64,000 nt of DNA, from contig CALKDK010000019.1 in the NCBI GenBank assembly GCA_938084055.1, positions 47,807 through 111,806 on the forward strand, in the 5' to 3' direction. The stretch is from an uncultured Luminiphilus sp. (lineage in GTDB: Bacteria > Pseudomonadota > Gammaproteobacteria > Pseudomonadales > Halieaceae). This document shows positions 50,705 through 60,130 of the stretch, in pieces. The notes under the pieces are model-generated. The model saw only the letters and a program-made list of their open reading frames with translations, had not been told where the DNA came from and did no database searches. Made by a program: the position numbers and the translations under genes. Position 1 is the stretch's first letter. Each line of letters begins with the position of its first letter.

Positions 50705-51784
50705 TTGAAAGCAGCCGTCTGCAGAGCATTTGGCCAGCCCCTCACTATTGAAGAATTATCCATCGCTGATCCGGGGGTCGGTGAGGTGAAAGTGCGGCTC
50801 GCAGCCTGTGCAATCTGTCACAGCGATGTAACCCTTGCCGAGGGGGGCTGGGGGGGCGATCTGCCCGCTGTGTATGGACACGAGGCCTCAGGCATTGTTG
50901 AGTCAGTAGGCCCCGGCGTGTCGAACCTGCAGCAAGGCGATCATGTCGTCGTTACCCTGATACGCTCCTGTGGCCACTGCCATTACTGCAGTCAGTCTGT
51001 AGAGACCCAATGCGAGGCCGATTTCCAGCTGGATCGGCAGAGCCCGCTGGCTGATGAAACAGGTCAAAACGTGGCCCAGGGATTGAACAGTGGTGCATTT
51101 GCCCAGCAGGTGGTGGTGGAGCAAAGTCAGGTCTGCGTCATTCCAAGCGACATTCCCTTGGATGTTGCCTCGATACTCGCCTGCGGGGTCCTGACCGGGT
51201 TTGGTGCGGTCGCCAATACCGCCAATATAAAGCCCGGCTGTACTATCGCCGTCGTGGGCTGCGGTGGTGTAGGAATCAACAGCATACAGGGTGCGGTTCA
51301 CTGTGGAGCCTCACGCATCATCGCCCTTGATTTGCTGGATGAAAAACTGGAACTGGCACGGCTATTCGGAGCGACCCATACGGTCAACAGCGCTCAGTCG
51401 ACCTGCACTGCGCAAGTGATCGAACTCAGTGGAGGTCGAGGCGTCGATTATGTGTTCGTAACTGTCGGGGTAAAAGCGGCGATCGAGCAGTCGCTGGATA
51501 TTCTCGCCAAAGCTGGCACTGCGGTTATCGTTGGCATGCCCGCATCGGGAGTGTTGGCGGAGTACGATCCCGGCGAATTCGCAGCCAAAGGTCAGTCGCT
51601 GGTAGGCTCCAAAATGGGCTCGGCGTCGGTGAGACGTGACATCCCAAAGCTAGCCGCCCTCTATCAGGCGGGAACCCTGAAACTTGATGAATTGGTCAGT
51701 GGCCGATACGCGCTGGAAGATATCAACGACGCCATTGCATCAGTCAAGCGTGGTGAGGCACTTCGCAACGTGGTCATTTTTTAA
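50705..51784 (+). CDS. zinc-dependent alcohol dehydrogenase
   Basis: Medium-chain dehydrogenase (359 residues). GHEASGIVESVG and the structural zinc loop CGHCHYCSQSVETQC (four Cys) are present. The catalytic Cys is in CAICHSDVT, and the NAD-binding GCGGVGINSIQG lies in the second half. It starts with TTG at 50705. The stop is followed immediately by the start of the enolase-superfamily gene (TAAATG), so both are one transcription unit. Likely oxidises an alcohol or sugar acid; substrate not known. Confidence 0.92.
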   Translation: MKAAVCRAFGQPLTIEELSIADPGVGEVKVRLAACAICHSDVTLAEGGWGGDLPAVYGHEASGIVESVGPGVSNLQQGDHVVVTLIRSCGHCHYCSQSVETQCEADFQLDRQSPLADETGQNVAQGLNSGAFAQQVVVEQSQVCVIPSDIPLDVASILACGVLTGFGAVANTANIKPGCTIAVVGCGGVGINSIQGAVHCGASRIIALDLLDEKLELARLFGATHTVNSAQSTCTAQVIELSGGRGVDYVFVTVGVKAAIEQSLDILAKAGTAVIVGMPASGVLAEYDPGEFAAKGQSLVGSKMGSASVRRDIPKLAALYQAGTLKLDELVSGRYALEDINDAIASVKRGEALRNVVIF

Positions 51785-52993
51785 ATGCTGATAACAGACT
51801 TTGAAACCTTTGTCGTTGCCAACCCGCCCCCCCGGTTTGGTGGGCGCTACTTCATATTCGTCAAACTTGTCACCGATTCCGGGATCGTTGGCTACGGTGA
51901 AGTCTACTGCGCCACCTTCAGTGCACAGACTGTTGAAGGCATGCTGAGAGATACCGCGGAACGTTTTGCCGTAGGCCACGACCCCTTTCATATTGAGAAG
52001 CTCTGGCGCAGGGTCTACGGGGCTGGCTATAACCTGCGGCCAGACGTGTCCCTGGTGAGTATCCTGTCGGCATTGGAGATGGCTTGCTGGGATATTATTG
52101 GCAAGGCCTGTGACAAACCTGTATTCGAACTACTGGGCGGCCAAGTTCATTCCCGTTTGCGCAGCTACACCTATATTTATCCGTCAGAAGGTGACGTCTA
52201 CCCTGAAGACGGAGATTTAGACCATGTTTACGTCAATCCCGACAAGGCAGCACAGAGGGCACTGGATTACGTCAAACAAGGCTTTACGGCCGTTAAGTTT
52301 GACCCCGCTGGCCCCTACACCGTTTTTGACGGGGGGATGCCCACCGGAGAGGAGCTGGATCGCTCCGAAGCCTTCACTCGAAAGATCAGGGAAGCTGTCG
52401 GCGGTGATGTAGACCTCTTGTTTGGCACCCACGGGCAGTTTTCCCCGGCCGGCGCAATACGGCTGGCAAAACGCCTCGAGCCTTACGATCCACTGTGGTT
52501 CGAAGAGCCCGTGCCGCCTGGAAATACCGCCGCAATGGCCCAGGTCGCCCGTGCCACCTCGATACCCGTTGCCACCGGCGAGCGCCTTTGCACCAAGTAT
52601 GAGTTTGCCGAAGTGCTGCAGGATGCCGCTGCATCCATACTCCAGCTCAACCTTGGCCGGGTAGGTGGTCTGTTGGAAGCCAAAAAAATAGCGGCGCTCG
52701 CAGAGGTCCACTTCGCCCAGCTCGCGCCGCACATGTATTGCGGACCGATTGTGGGCGCCGCCAATATCCAGCTCGCCACCTGCTCTCCAAACTTTTTGAT
52801 TCTAGAGGGAATTGAAACCTGGACCGGCTTTCAGGCCGAACTGCTGGACGTACCGGTGCAGTGGCAGGACGGCTACGTCATCCCCTCCTCCGAGCCGGGG
52901 CTGGGCGTTTCACTCAATGAAGCTGTAGCCCTCGCGAATCCCTGGCACGGAGAGGCGCTGCACCTCGAAATGGGACAGGAGCCGGTGCGATAA
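51785..52993 (+). CDS. enolase-superfamily (mandelate racemase/muconate lactonizing) protein
   Basis: A 402-residue enolase-superfamily enzyme, probably a sugar-acid dehydratase of the D-galactonate or ManD type. The capping domain begins FVVANPPPRFGGRYFIFVKLVTD. The metal ligands fit VDLLFGTHGQ (Asp), FEEPVPP (Glu) and ATGERLC (Glu). The catalytic base region is AVKFDPAGP (Lys) and LAPHMYCGPI (His). An AxxW motif (ALEMACWDIIGKA) is typical. It follows the zinc dehydrogenase with no gap. Together with the divergent hydroxyacid dehydrogenase it points to a small acidic sugar or hydroxy acid pathway. Confidence 0.88.
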   Translation: MLITDFETFVVANPPPRFGGRYFIFVKLVTDSGIVGYGEVYCATFSAQTVEGMLRDTAERFAVGHDPFHIEKLWRRVYGAGYNLRPDVSLVSILSALEMACWDIIGKACDKPVFELLGGQVHSRLRSYTYIYPSEGDVYPEDGDLDHVYVNPDKAAQRALDYVKQGFTAVKFDPAGPYTVFDGGMPTGEELDRSEAFTRKIREAVGGDVDLLFGTHGQFSPAGAIRLAKRLEPYDPLWFEEPVPPGNTAAMAQVARATSIPVATGERLCTKYEFAEVLQDAAASILQLNLGRVGGLLEAKKIAALAEVHFAQLAPHMYCGPIVGAANIQLATCSPNFLILEGIETWTGFQAELLDVPVQWQDGYVIPSSEPGLGVSLNEAVALANPWHGEALHLEMGQEPVR

Positions 52994-53024
52994 GGCGAGC
53001 CAGCAACCTCCCGTCCGGGCAATG

Positions 53025-55040
53025 CTAGTGATATTGGGTCAACGCGGGACCCAGCGCCTGCTCCAGCGGCCCCAGAAATTCGGCAAAGTGTTGCCACTGC
53101 TCTGTGCCGGTCTGGTAAATCGGCTGACGGACCTGCTCCGAGCTTGGCGTGCGCACCGCCCTCTGGGTCTCGTGAAAGTCGATACACGCCTGCTCGAAAG
53201 GCAAGCCGCAGTAGTCAAGAATCCGTCTGACTTCGCCTTCAAGATCGGCAACCACATCTTCATGTTGCACCCGGAGGATGCGCCCAGGAAGGACCGTATC
53301 CCAATGCGACATGACGTCTACGTAGGCTTTGTAGTAGCGACCTATTTCCTCCAGCCCATAGGTGAACTCCTGACCCTCGGCAAATAATTGCTTAAAGCCA
53401 CTGAAGCAGCAGGCCATGGGATGGCGTCGGGCATCAACAATTCGAGCATTTGGCAACATCAGGTGAATCAACGGGATGTGGCGAAAGTTATTGGGCATCT
53501 TGTCGACAAAGAACAGGCCCTGCTGCCGGTGCTGACGCGTATCTTCAATATAATTTTCGCCAAGCTGGCTTAACTGTCGCTGGTCGAGCTGTGCCAATAC
53601 ACCCGGATAGGGAGACTCGATGCGGCTTCGCTGGCGACCGTTCAAGCGGTTGGCCGTGCCGATGATATTGGCCAGCTCCATGGTGCCGTCCACGCTGGAG
53701 TGGGACGCCAGAATCTGCTCGAGCAGCGTAGATCCAGCCCGTGGCAGGCCGAGCACAAAAATAGGCGCAGCTGCATCACAGCCCATGCCCTGCCGCTGCG
53801 CAAAAAACTCAGCATCAAAGCGTCGTTTTTGGTTCTCCAGTTCTGCTTCAAGCTGCTCAGATTGATACCCAGTCTGAGTGCGCTTAAGCGTATTACCTTT
53901 GTCGTAGTAGGCAAATGCCTCCCCATAAGCCTCCCTGTCTTCCAGTGCTTTACCCAGGGCGAAGCACAGATGGATCCTATCCATCGGGTCAATACCGCGC
54001 TTTTCCTCTTGAGAGGACATTTGGCTAATTTCTTCGTCAGAAAAACGATAGGTTTTTAGATTGGCGAGGCTCCAGTAAGCATCGCCATAATCGGGCCGGC
54101 TGCGATACGCGCTCTGGTAGGAGGCAATAGCGTCATCGGTGCGTCCGATTGTTTTCAGGGCATGACCACGGGCAGAAAAAACCTTGGGCAGGTCTCCGTG
54201 TTTTGACAGCACGTCATCATAGATATACAGCGCTTCATCAAAGTTACCCACCGCCTGTTGCTCTGCGGCTAACGTCACCTCGTAGAGTAAATTCAGCGGC
54301 TCACTGTGATGGAGGTGACGAGCCTGATCGAGCGCCTTGACGAACTTTTGGCGCTTGTGCAGCACCTGCACGTAGTCCAGTCGTGCCCGATGATAATCGG
54401 GATGAAATTCGACACAACTGTCCAGCAGGAACTCCGCCTCATCAAGAATTTGCAGCTTATTCGCAATGTCGGCCAGTAAACGCATCGCTTCTTTATGATG
54501 CGGCTGGCGGCTCAGAAACTGGCGGCAAATCTGCTCAGCGACGTACAGTTTTTCCTCATGAAGCAGGCTGGTAACCGTTTGCAGCTCCGGTGGCATCGCG
54601 GTTAGCCAGCGAACGTGATTGCCAGCCTCCTCAGCTTTGTCTTCTGCACCCAGGTATTGGTAACGACCTTGCAGGGCCTGCCAGCTCGCCAACAGGGCGG
54701 GATTCAGGGCAACGGCTTTCTCAAATGCGGCGGTTGCCGCCTCTGCTTCCTGCATGGCGGCGAAGTTATGTCCTCGTTCCTGATAGGCACGGCCATAACG
54801 TGGATGTGCATTAATCAGAATGCTCAGAAGATCCGCCGCCATCGTGTTATTACCGCTCTGCCGCATACATACGGCGAGGTAATACAGGCCCTCTCGATGG
54901 GCTGGCTGAGCCGACAGAATATCTTGCAATGTTGCAGTTGCAGATTGTAAATCGCCTTCCCGCAGCTGCAGCTTGGCCTTTTTTAAGAGGGCCTCTTCTG
55001 CGCTGTTTTGGGCGGTTGGATCTTGGTCAGCTACAGCCAC
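53025..55040 (-). CDS. TPR-repeat sulfotransferase
   Basis: A 671-residue fusion: about 400 residues of tetratricopeptide repeats (for example NPALLASWQALQGRYQYLG and YGDAYWSLANL) followed by a sulfotransferase domain. The PAPS-binding loop is LGLPRAGSTLLEQILASH, and the 3'-phosphate site is ARRHPMACCFSGFKQLF. Such proteins are common in marine and soil proteobacteria beside TonB receptors; the acceptor is unknown. It lies downstream of the TonB receptor on the same strand, but a good terminator separates them. Confidence 0.9.
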   Translation of the reverse strand: MAVADQDPTAQNSAEEALLKKAKLQLREGDLQSATATLQDILSAQPAHREGLYYLAVCMRQSGNNTMAADLLSILINAHPRYGRAYQERGHNFAAMQEAEAATAAFEKAVALNPALLASWQALQGRYQYLGAEDKAEEAGNHVRWLTAMPPELQTVTSLLHEEKLYVAEQICRQFLSRQPHHKEAMRLLADIANKLQILDEAEFLLDSCVEFHPDYHRARLDYVQVLHKRQKFVKALDQARHLHHSEPLNLLYEVTLAAEQQAVGNFDEALYIYDDVLSKHGDLPKVFSARGHALKTIGRTDDAIASYQSAYRSRPDYGDAYWSLANLKTYRFSDEEISQMSSQEEKRGIDPMDRIHLCFALGKALEDREAYGEAFAYYDKGNTLKRTQTGYQSEQLEAELENQKRRFDAEFFAQRQGMGCDAAAPIFVLGLPRAGSTLLEQILASHSSVDGTMELANIIGTANRLNGRQRSRIESPYPGVLAQLDQRQLSQLGENYIEDTRQHRQQGLFFVDKMPNNFRHIPLIHLMLPNARIVDARRHPMACCFSGFKQLFAEGQEFTYGLEEIGRYYKAYVDVMSHWDTVLPGRILRVQHEDVVADLEGEVRRILDYCGLPFEQACIDFHETQRAVRTPSSEQVRQPIYQTGTEQWQHFAEFLGPLEQALGPALTQYH

Positions 55041-55063
55041 CTGCCAACTCCTTTACCGTGAAC

Positions 55064-55093
55064 AAAAAAAAGGCGCTCCCTACGGAACGCCTT
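55064..55093 (-). terminator. Rho-independent terminator after TonB receptor
   Basis: On the minus strand a stem AGGCGTTCC-GTAG-GGAGCGCCT (one U-G wobble) is followed by eight T. This is a textbook intrinsic terminator 40 bases downstream of the receptor stop. Confidence 0.9.
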
Positions 55094-55100
55094 CTATCGT

Positions 55101-55121
55101 ATTCGGCCGCGTCAGCCGAAT
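55101..55121. repeat. second hairpin before the terminator
   Basis: Perfect 7-bp inverted repeat ATTCGGC-CGCGTCA-GCCGAAT between the TonB receptor stop and the terminator hairpin. It may protect the mRNA 3' end or block read-through. Confidence 0.5.
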
Positions 55122-55134
55122 TCAAGGCCCTAAA

Positions 55135-57507
55135 TCAATACTTATAACTCAGCCTCAAACCAAAGGTGCGAGGACGGTTAGGTGTAGTCTTGACGATGTC
55201 ATCTTCGTTGCTGATGAACAAATCGGCCAATTCATTGCTGAGGTTCTCACCAAACAACGTGACCACCCAGTTGTTGCGGCGATAGCCCACCGTGGCATCC
55301 CAGGTGCTGTAGCTATCCATCTTAAAGTTAGCGCCCGTTACAATGGAGCTGATCTGGTCGTCCGTGTACTGGTAGACCAACTGGGCGAAAGCTCCGCTAT
55401 CCGCACTCAGGTCCCAGTCGTAGCGACCGCGCAGCACATACTGCAGCTCAGGGGCCAGGGCAAGAGGACTACCCTCTGACTCCAGACCAACAATGTTTGC
55501 GGGTACATCGGTTAACTCAGTATCGTTAAACGATATATTGGCATACAGGCTCAGGTTATCCGTGGGTAACCAGACACTGTCTATCTCCACACCGGTGATT
55601 TCGGCATCCGACACATTGTCAATAAAGGTGAGGTTGGAGATGTCGAAATCCAGTACCCCAATCTGCATCGCTTCCCATTCAACACGGTAAACGGCGCCGT
55701 TGAAGCGCAGTGATTGATCGAGAAGCGACATTTTCCAGCCGAACTCCATGTTGGTCACTTCATCCGACTGATAGAAGTCAGGTACGAAGGGAGGCTCACC
55801 TGGGACGAGGCTGGCACCACCATTGCGGTTAAATCCACCGGGTCGATAGCCCTCCGACCAGGTGCCGTAGACCATGATGTCGTCGTTAACAGTCCACTGC
55901 AGATTGAACTTGAAGATGGTATCGCTCAGATCGGCAGGGCTGGAATCCTTCAGGATTTCATCGACATTTCGCCCGAAATCTCCATCACCACTCCCGTAAT
56001 CACGATTGGCAAAGTTGGAGCTACCCTTGAGACCTATCTCAATATCGTAACGACGCGCACCCACGGTTGCCGTCAGGGAGTCGGTAATATCAAAGTAAAG
56101 CTCACCAAAGAATGAGAGCTCCTCTTTAGAGCGGGTAAAGTCATTAAAGAACGCAACACCCGGATTACGGGCATTCGGGTTACTCGCTGTAGCTCCTGTG
56201 ATTGGCGCATTAGGTGCGAAACCCTGGTCGATCGTTGCCGGATAATTCCAGTCACCACGTTCCACGTTCTCGGTGTCGTCATAGAAAACACCCACAAGAG
56301 CGCGAATCCGCCGATCCATGTCGGTGTTCAGGCGAAATTCCTGGGTAGTGCGCTCGGTGTTGTAGTACTGCTCCAGAAAGAAAGCGGGCTCGCCACAGTT
56401 GGCGTAACCGGGATAGTCACAAATATAGTAGGGGATAAACGGCCCTACATTGGCATAGCCCGAGTAATCGGAGATACCCTCAACCGTTCGATCGAGGTAG
56501 GAGCCGGTATAAATAACATCCAGGCTCGCAATGCGACCCATGACAGTCCAGGTTGTCAGGTCAAAATCATCTTCCGCCGTATCGGGCTGAAATGACGCTG
56601 AATTCAGGTCACCCAAGGTGGGATCAAAGTCCCATACCCCATCGGTTTCTATGGTTTGGCTAGTGTGCTGCAGCTGCACATCCCAGTCTTCTGAAGGCGC
56701 CCAGCGCAGACCAACACGGAATCCCTGATAGGTGGCGTCGTTGAAGTTGTCTTCTACCAGGCGATCATTGGTCGCGGTAGCTCGGGTATCTGGCACAGTG
56801 CCTCGAAAGCCGGGATTATCAAGGCTGATCTGCTGGCTGCTTTGGATGTTATTGATGTAGCCGCCTTCCTTGATGCTGTAGATCGCGACGCGAGCTGCCA
56901 GGGTGTCATCGGCCAGCGGAATATTGGCATAAGCCTCAAACCCATTGCTGGCGTCGCCATCGACCGTATCGGACACCGAGGCGTCAAAGCCAGCTCTGAA
57001 CTCGTTGAATTCGGGCTTGTTGGTAATAAGACGAACCGTGCCCGCCTGTGAACTGGCACCGTACAAAGTACCCTGAGGTCCAGGCAGCACTTCCACCCGG
57101 TTCATATCGGTCATATAGGGATCGATGTTACGTCCACCCATAGAAATGGGCGCTTCATCGAGGTAGAGCGCTACATTAGGCTCGAGGCCGACTGCACCGG
57201 CAATCTTGAGGCCGCCCTTACCCGCGGAGACTCCGCGGATGAAAATCTCATTTCGACCGGGGCCTCGGCCACCAGAGGTAACGCCGGCAAGATAACGGAT
57301 GTAATCCTTGAAGTTGCCGATCCCAAGATCTTCGAGTGTTTCCTCGCCCAATGCCTGAATAGTAATGGGGATATCCTGCGCACTTTCCACACGCTTGGTT
57401 GCGGTTACGATAACCTCCTCCAGCACGGCTGCTTGGGCGGTGGTGATGCCAACGGCACTCACCCCTAGCGCTGTAATCGAGCGACTCAAAACAGTCTTTC
57501 TAAACAT
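55135..57507 (-). CDS. TonB-dependent outer membrane receptor
   Basis: A 790-residue receptor. The signal peptide (SITALGVSAVGITTAQA) is followed by LEEVIVTATKRVESAQDIP, the usual plug start. The plug carries GPGRNEIFIRG and PGPQGTLYGASSQAGTVRLIT, and the barrel ends in LRLSYKY with a terminal aromatic. I use ATG 57507, which has GGAGAG at good distance; the frame is open 459 bases upstream but that part has low-quality composition and no ribosome-binding site. It is divergent from the S9 peptidase and followed by a strong terminator. Confidence 0.92.
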   Translation of the reverse strand: MFRKTVLSRSITALGVSAVGITTAQAAVLEEVIVTATKRVESAQDIPITIQALGEETLEDLGIGNFKDYIRYLAGVTSGGRGPGRNEIFIRGVSAGKGGLKIAGAVGLEPNVALYLDEAPISMGGRNIDPYMTDMNRVEVLPGPQGTLYGASSQAGTVRLITNKPEFNEFRAGFDASVSDTVDGDASNGFEAYANIPLADDTLAARVAIYSIKEGGYINNIQSSQQISLDNPGFRGTVPDTRATATNDRLVEDNFNDATYQGFRVGLRWAPSEDWDVQLQHTSQTIETDGVWDFDPTLGDLNSASFQPDTAEDDFDLTTWTVMGRIASLDVIYTGSYLDRTVEGISDYSGYANVGPFIPYYICDYPGYANCGEPAFFLEQYYNTERTTQEFRLNTDMDRRIRALVGVFYDDTENVERGDWNYPATIDQGFAPNAPITGATASNPNARNPGVAFFNDFTRSKEELSFFGELYFDITDSLTATVGARRYDIEIGLKGSSNFANRDYGSGDGDFGRNVDEILKDSSPADLSDTIFKFNLQWTVNDDIMVYGTWSEGYRPGGFNRNGGASLVPGEPPFVPDFYQSDEVTNMEFGWKMSLLDQSLRFNGAVYRVEWEAMQIGVLDFDISNLTFIDNVSDAEITGVEIDSVWLPTDNLSLYANISFNDTELTDVPANIVGLESEGSPLALAPELQYVLRGRYDWDLSADSGAFAQLVYQYTDDQISSIVTGANFKMDSYSTWDATVGYRRNNWVVTLFGENLSNELADLFISNEDDIVKTTPNRPRTFGLRLSYKY

Positions 57508-57889
57508 GAGGTTCTCTCCAATGTGTGGCTCACAGATGCGCTCTCTGGGGTAAAGCAAAAAGTGCCTCGACCCGCTCTCTGGACACCAAAAAGTATCCAC
57601 CGAGATCAACTCCCAGGACGCGTATTTTTTTGGTTGCGCAACAGTACCTGTGCCGAAAAAAATTTCAAGGTCAATATTAAATGCATTGGCGGGTTTACCC
57701 CCACGCCGCAGACCTGTGCTTTTAGGAATCTGCGCAGAGCAGAGGCAGCGCCAGGACAGCAAGCAGCCATGGCAGCACTGCATTCCCCAGTCAAGTCCGA
57801 AAGGCATCGTGCCTAAAAAAAACCGCAGGATGCGACGGACACCCCGTTGGTTTGTTACTGTTTCAGCCTGTTTACCGAGGAGGCACCGA
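57508..57889. promoter_or_regulatory. divergent promoter region (TonB receptor / S9 peptidase)
   Basis: A 382-base interval between two divergently transcribed genes, therefore containing both promoters. No gene is supported, and no operator or clear -35/-10 pair is visible by eye. Ribosome-binding sites lie at each end (GGAGAG for the receptor, GAGGAGG for the peptidase). Confidence 0.4.
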
Positions 57890-59953
57890 ATGCGCATAGG
57901 AAAGGCTCTGGCCATCATTATCGCAGCTGCAACACTCAACGCCCCCGCCTTGGGCGCGGTGACCACTGACGCAGAATTGTTTGGTTTTATGGACGTTTTC
58001 GATCTCGAGTGGTCGGAGACCCCGGCGATTAGTCCAGACGGAGACCGGGTGGTCTATCGCAGAATGGGCTTCGATATCATGACCGATAGCCGTCGCGGCA
58101 ACCTATGGATTGTCAGCAGCGACGGTGGAGATCACCGCAAATTGACCGCCTACCCGGGAAATGAGTCGAGCCCTCGGTGGGCACCAGACGGTGACCGGTT
58201 GGCCTACGTAAAAGAAGCGCCGGGACAAGGTAAGGAGATTTATGTGTACTGGGCAAAAGAAGGCGTCAGTGCACGGGTGACCGGCGTTGACGGCGCGCCC
58301 TCCCACTTTCGCTGGTCACCCGACGGCTCCCAGATCGCTTTCGCAATGACCGTCGAGACGGATCCACCCGCGCTGGTGGTGAGACCCAAGGCACCCAACG
58401 GCGCAGAATGGTCGGAAAAACCGCGGATTACTGACCGGCTTTACCATGAGCGGGATGGCAGCGGGTACGTTGAGCCGGGTTTCAGCCATGTATTTATTGT
58501 CCCTGCAGAGGGCGGCGTTGCCCGACAGGTCAGCCACGGGGACTTCCATCACCGCAAACCCGAGTGGCGCAGTGACGGCCGTAGCCTCTATGTCACCGGC
58601 AACCGAAGTGATAACTGGCAGTACGACTATCGCAACAGCGAGGTGTACCTCATTGATCTCGACACTGGCACCACGGAGGCAATCACTCAGACCAGTGGAC
58701 CCGATGACAACCCCAAGCCCTCTCCCGATGGGCAATGGTTGGCGTGGCTGGGCTTTGCTGACCAACGACAAGCCTATCAAGTGACCCGTCTGCGACTGGC
58801 GCTGCCTGATGGCAGCGAAGTCAGGGAGCTACTGGTTGGCCTCGATAGAAGTGTCGATGACATTCAATGGGCCGCAGATAGCAAAGGGCTTTATTTCCAA
58901 TACGACGACCGCGGACGCACACGTATAGGCTATGTCGATCTTGCCGATAACTATGAAGTCGTCGCCGAGGATCTTGGTGGAACCAGCATAGGTCGGCCCT
59001 ACGGGGGGGGCTCCTTCAGTGTGGCCAATACCCATACCCTCGCCTATACCTTCACGCGTCCAGAATTTCCTGCTGAAGTTGCCATTGCAGTGAAAGGTGA
59101 AACCCGGCAGTTGACCGCCCTCAACCGCGACTTACTGGCCCACAGGGCACTGGGGGAAACCCGGGAGCTGTGGTGGCAGAGCCGGATCGATGGGCGGGAT
59201 ATTCAGGGTTGGCTGGTCTTGCCACCGGATTTTGATGAAGGCAAAACCTACCCCCTGTTGGTGGAAAATCATGGGGGTCCTATCAGCAATTACGGAGAAC
59301 GCTTCTCCCCGGAAATGCAGCTGTATGCCGCGGCCGGCTACGTTGTTTTTTTTCCCAACGCCCGGGGGAGCACGGGTTACGGTGAGGAATTTGCCAACCT
59401 GCTCTACCACAACTACCCAGGAGAGGATTACAACGACGTTATGGACGGCGTCGATGCCGTCATAGCATTGGGCTTTATTGACACCGAGCACCTTTATGTC
59501 ACCGGGGGTAGCGCTGGGGGCATTATGACCGCCTGGATGATTGGTAAGAACGACCGCTTTAGGGCGGCAGCGGTGATTAAGCCAGTGATGAACTGGTACA
59601 GCAAAACCCTCAATGCCGATAATTGGTTTTACTACTTTGACGTTCGCATTCCCGGCACGCCGTGGACCCATCCCGACGACTACCTGCGTTTTTCTCCGAT
59701 TAGCCTGGTAGGCAACGTAAACACCCCCACGCTGGTGATGGTGGGGCTAAATGACCTAAGAACACCTCCATCCCAGGCCAAGCAGCTCTATCACGCACTT
59801 AAATACAGAAAGGTTCCTACGGTACTGGTAGAACTGCCGGGGGCCTCGCACTTCATCGCCCGTAAGCCCAGCCAGCTTATCGATAAAATAAGCAATATTC
59901 TGAGCTGGTTTGAACGCTATGGGCGTGCTGAAGCATTGCTGATCGAGGAATGA
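57890..59953 (+). CDS. S9 family (prolyl oligopeptidase-type) peptidase
   Basis: Exported S9 serine peptidase of 687 residues. A signal peptide (LAIIIAAATLNAPALGA) leads into a beta-propeller of TolB/WD40-like repeats (SPDGDRVVYRR, WAPDGDRLAYV, RWSPDGSQIAF, PSPDGQWLAWL). The catalytic domain has Ser541 in GGSAGG, Asp622 in GLNDLRTPP and His654 in GASHFIARK. ATG 57890 has GAGGAGG at optimal distance; the frame open upstream is not used. It acts in the periplasm on short peptides. Divergent from the TonB receptor, as in TonB/isopeptidase or peptide-uptake pairs, so an imported peptide may be its substrate (inference). Confidence 0.93.
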   Translation: MRIGKALAIIIAAATLNAPALGAVTTDAELFGFMDVFDLEWSETPAISPDGDRVVYRRMGFDIMTDSRRGNLWIVSSDGGDHRKLTAYPGNESSPRWAPDGDRLAYVKEAPGQGKEIYVYWAKEGVSARVTGVDGAPSHFRWSPDGSQIAFAMTVETDPPALVVRPKAPNGAEWSEKPRITDRLYHERDGSGYVEPGFSHVFIVPAEGGVARQVSHGDFHHRKPEWRSDGRSLYVTGNRSDNWQYDYRNSEVYLIDLDTGTTEAITQTSGPDDNPKPSPDGQWLAWLGFADQRQAYQVTRLRLALPDGSEVRELLVGLDRSVDDIQWAADSKGLYFQYDDRGRTRIGYVDLADNYEVVAEDLGGTSIGRPYGGGSFSVANTHTLAYTFTRPEFPAEVAIAVKGETRQLTALNRDLLAHRALGETRELWWQSRIDGRDIQGWLVLPPDFDEGKTYPLLVENHGGPISNYGERFSPEMQLYAAAGYVVFFPNARGSTGYGEEFANLLYHNYPGEDYNDVMDGVDAVIALGFIDTEHLYVTGGSAGGIMTAWMIGKNDRFRAAAVIKPVMNWYSKTLNADNWFYYFDVRIPGTPWTHPDDYLRFSPISLVGNVNTPTLVMVGLNDLRTPPSQAKQLYHALKYRKVPTVLVELPGASHFIARKPSQLIDKISNILSWFERYGRAEALLIEE

Positions 59954-60012
59954 CCTCCCACAAGACGGTCATGGGTTTGTTGCCATGTCACGTGCGGGGT
60001 GGTGGGTCGCAG

Positions 60013-60033
60013 CTCCCGGGCTTCGGGAGTTTT
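60013..60033 (+). terminator. Rho-independent terminator after S9 peptidase
   Basis: CTCCCG-GGCTT-CGGGAG stem followed by TTTT, 60 bases after the peptidase stop on the + strand. It is a short but convincing intrinsic terminator. Confidence 0.75.
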
Positions 60034-60130
60034 GAACGCTACTTTTAAAGGGCGTGTTTCAAGGCCACTGTTCAGTGCTACTTTTTAGCACTAACTCCTC
60101 AGCGACACCGTTTATTCCCGGCAGAGCCCA

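Noticed and set aside
57508..57889. Upstream extensions of the TonB receptor and S9 peptidase frames across the divergent region
   Set aside because: Each protein has a clear start with ribosome-binding site and signal peptide; the extensions lack both and overlap each other.
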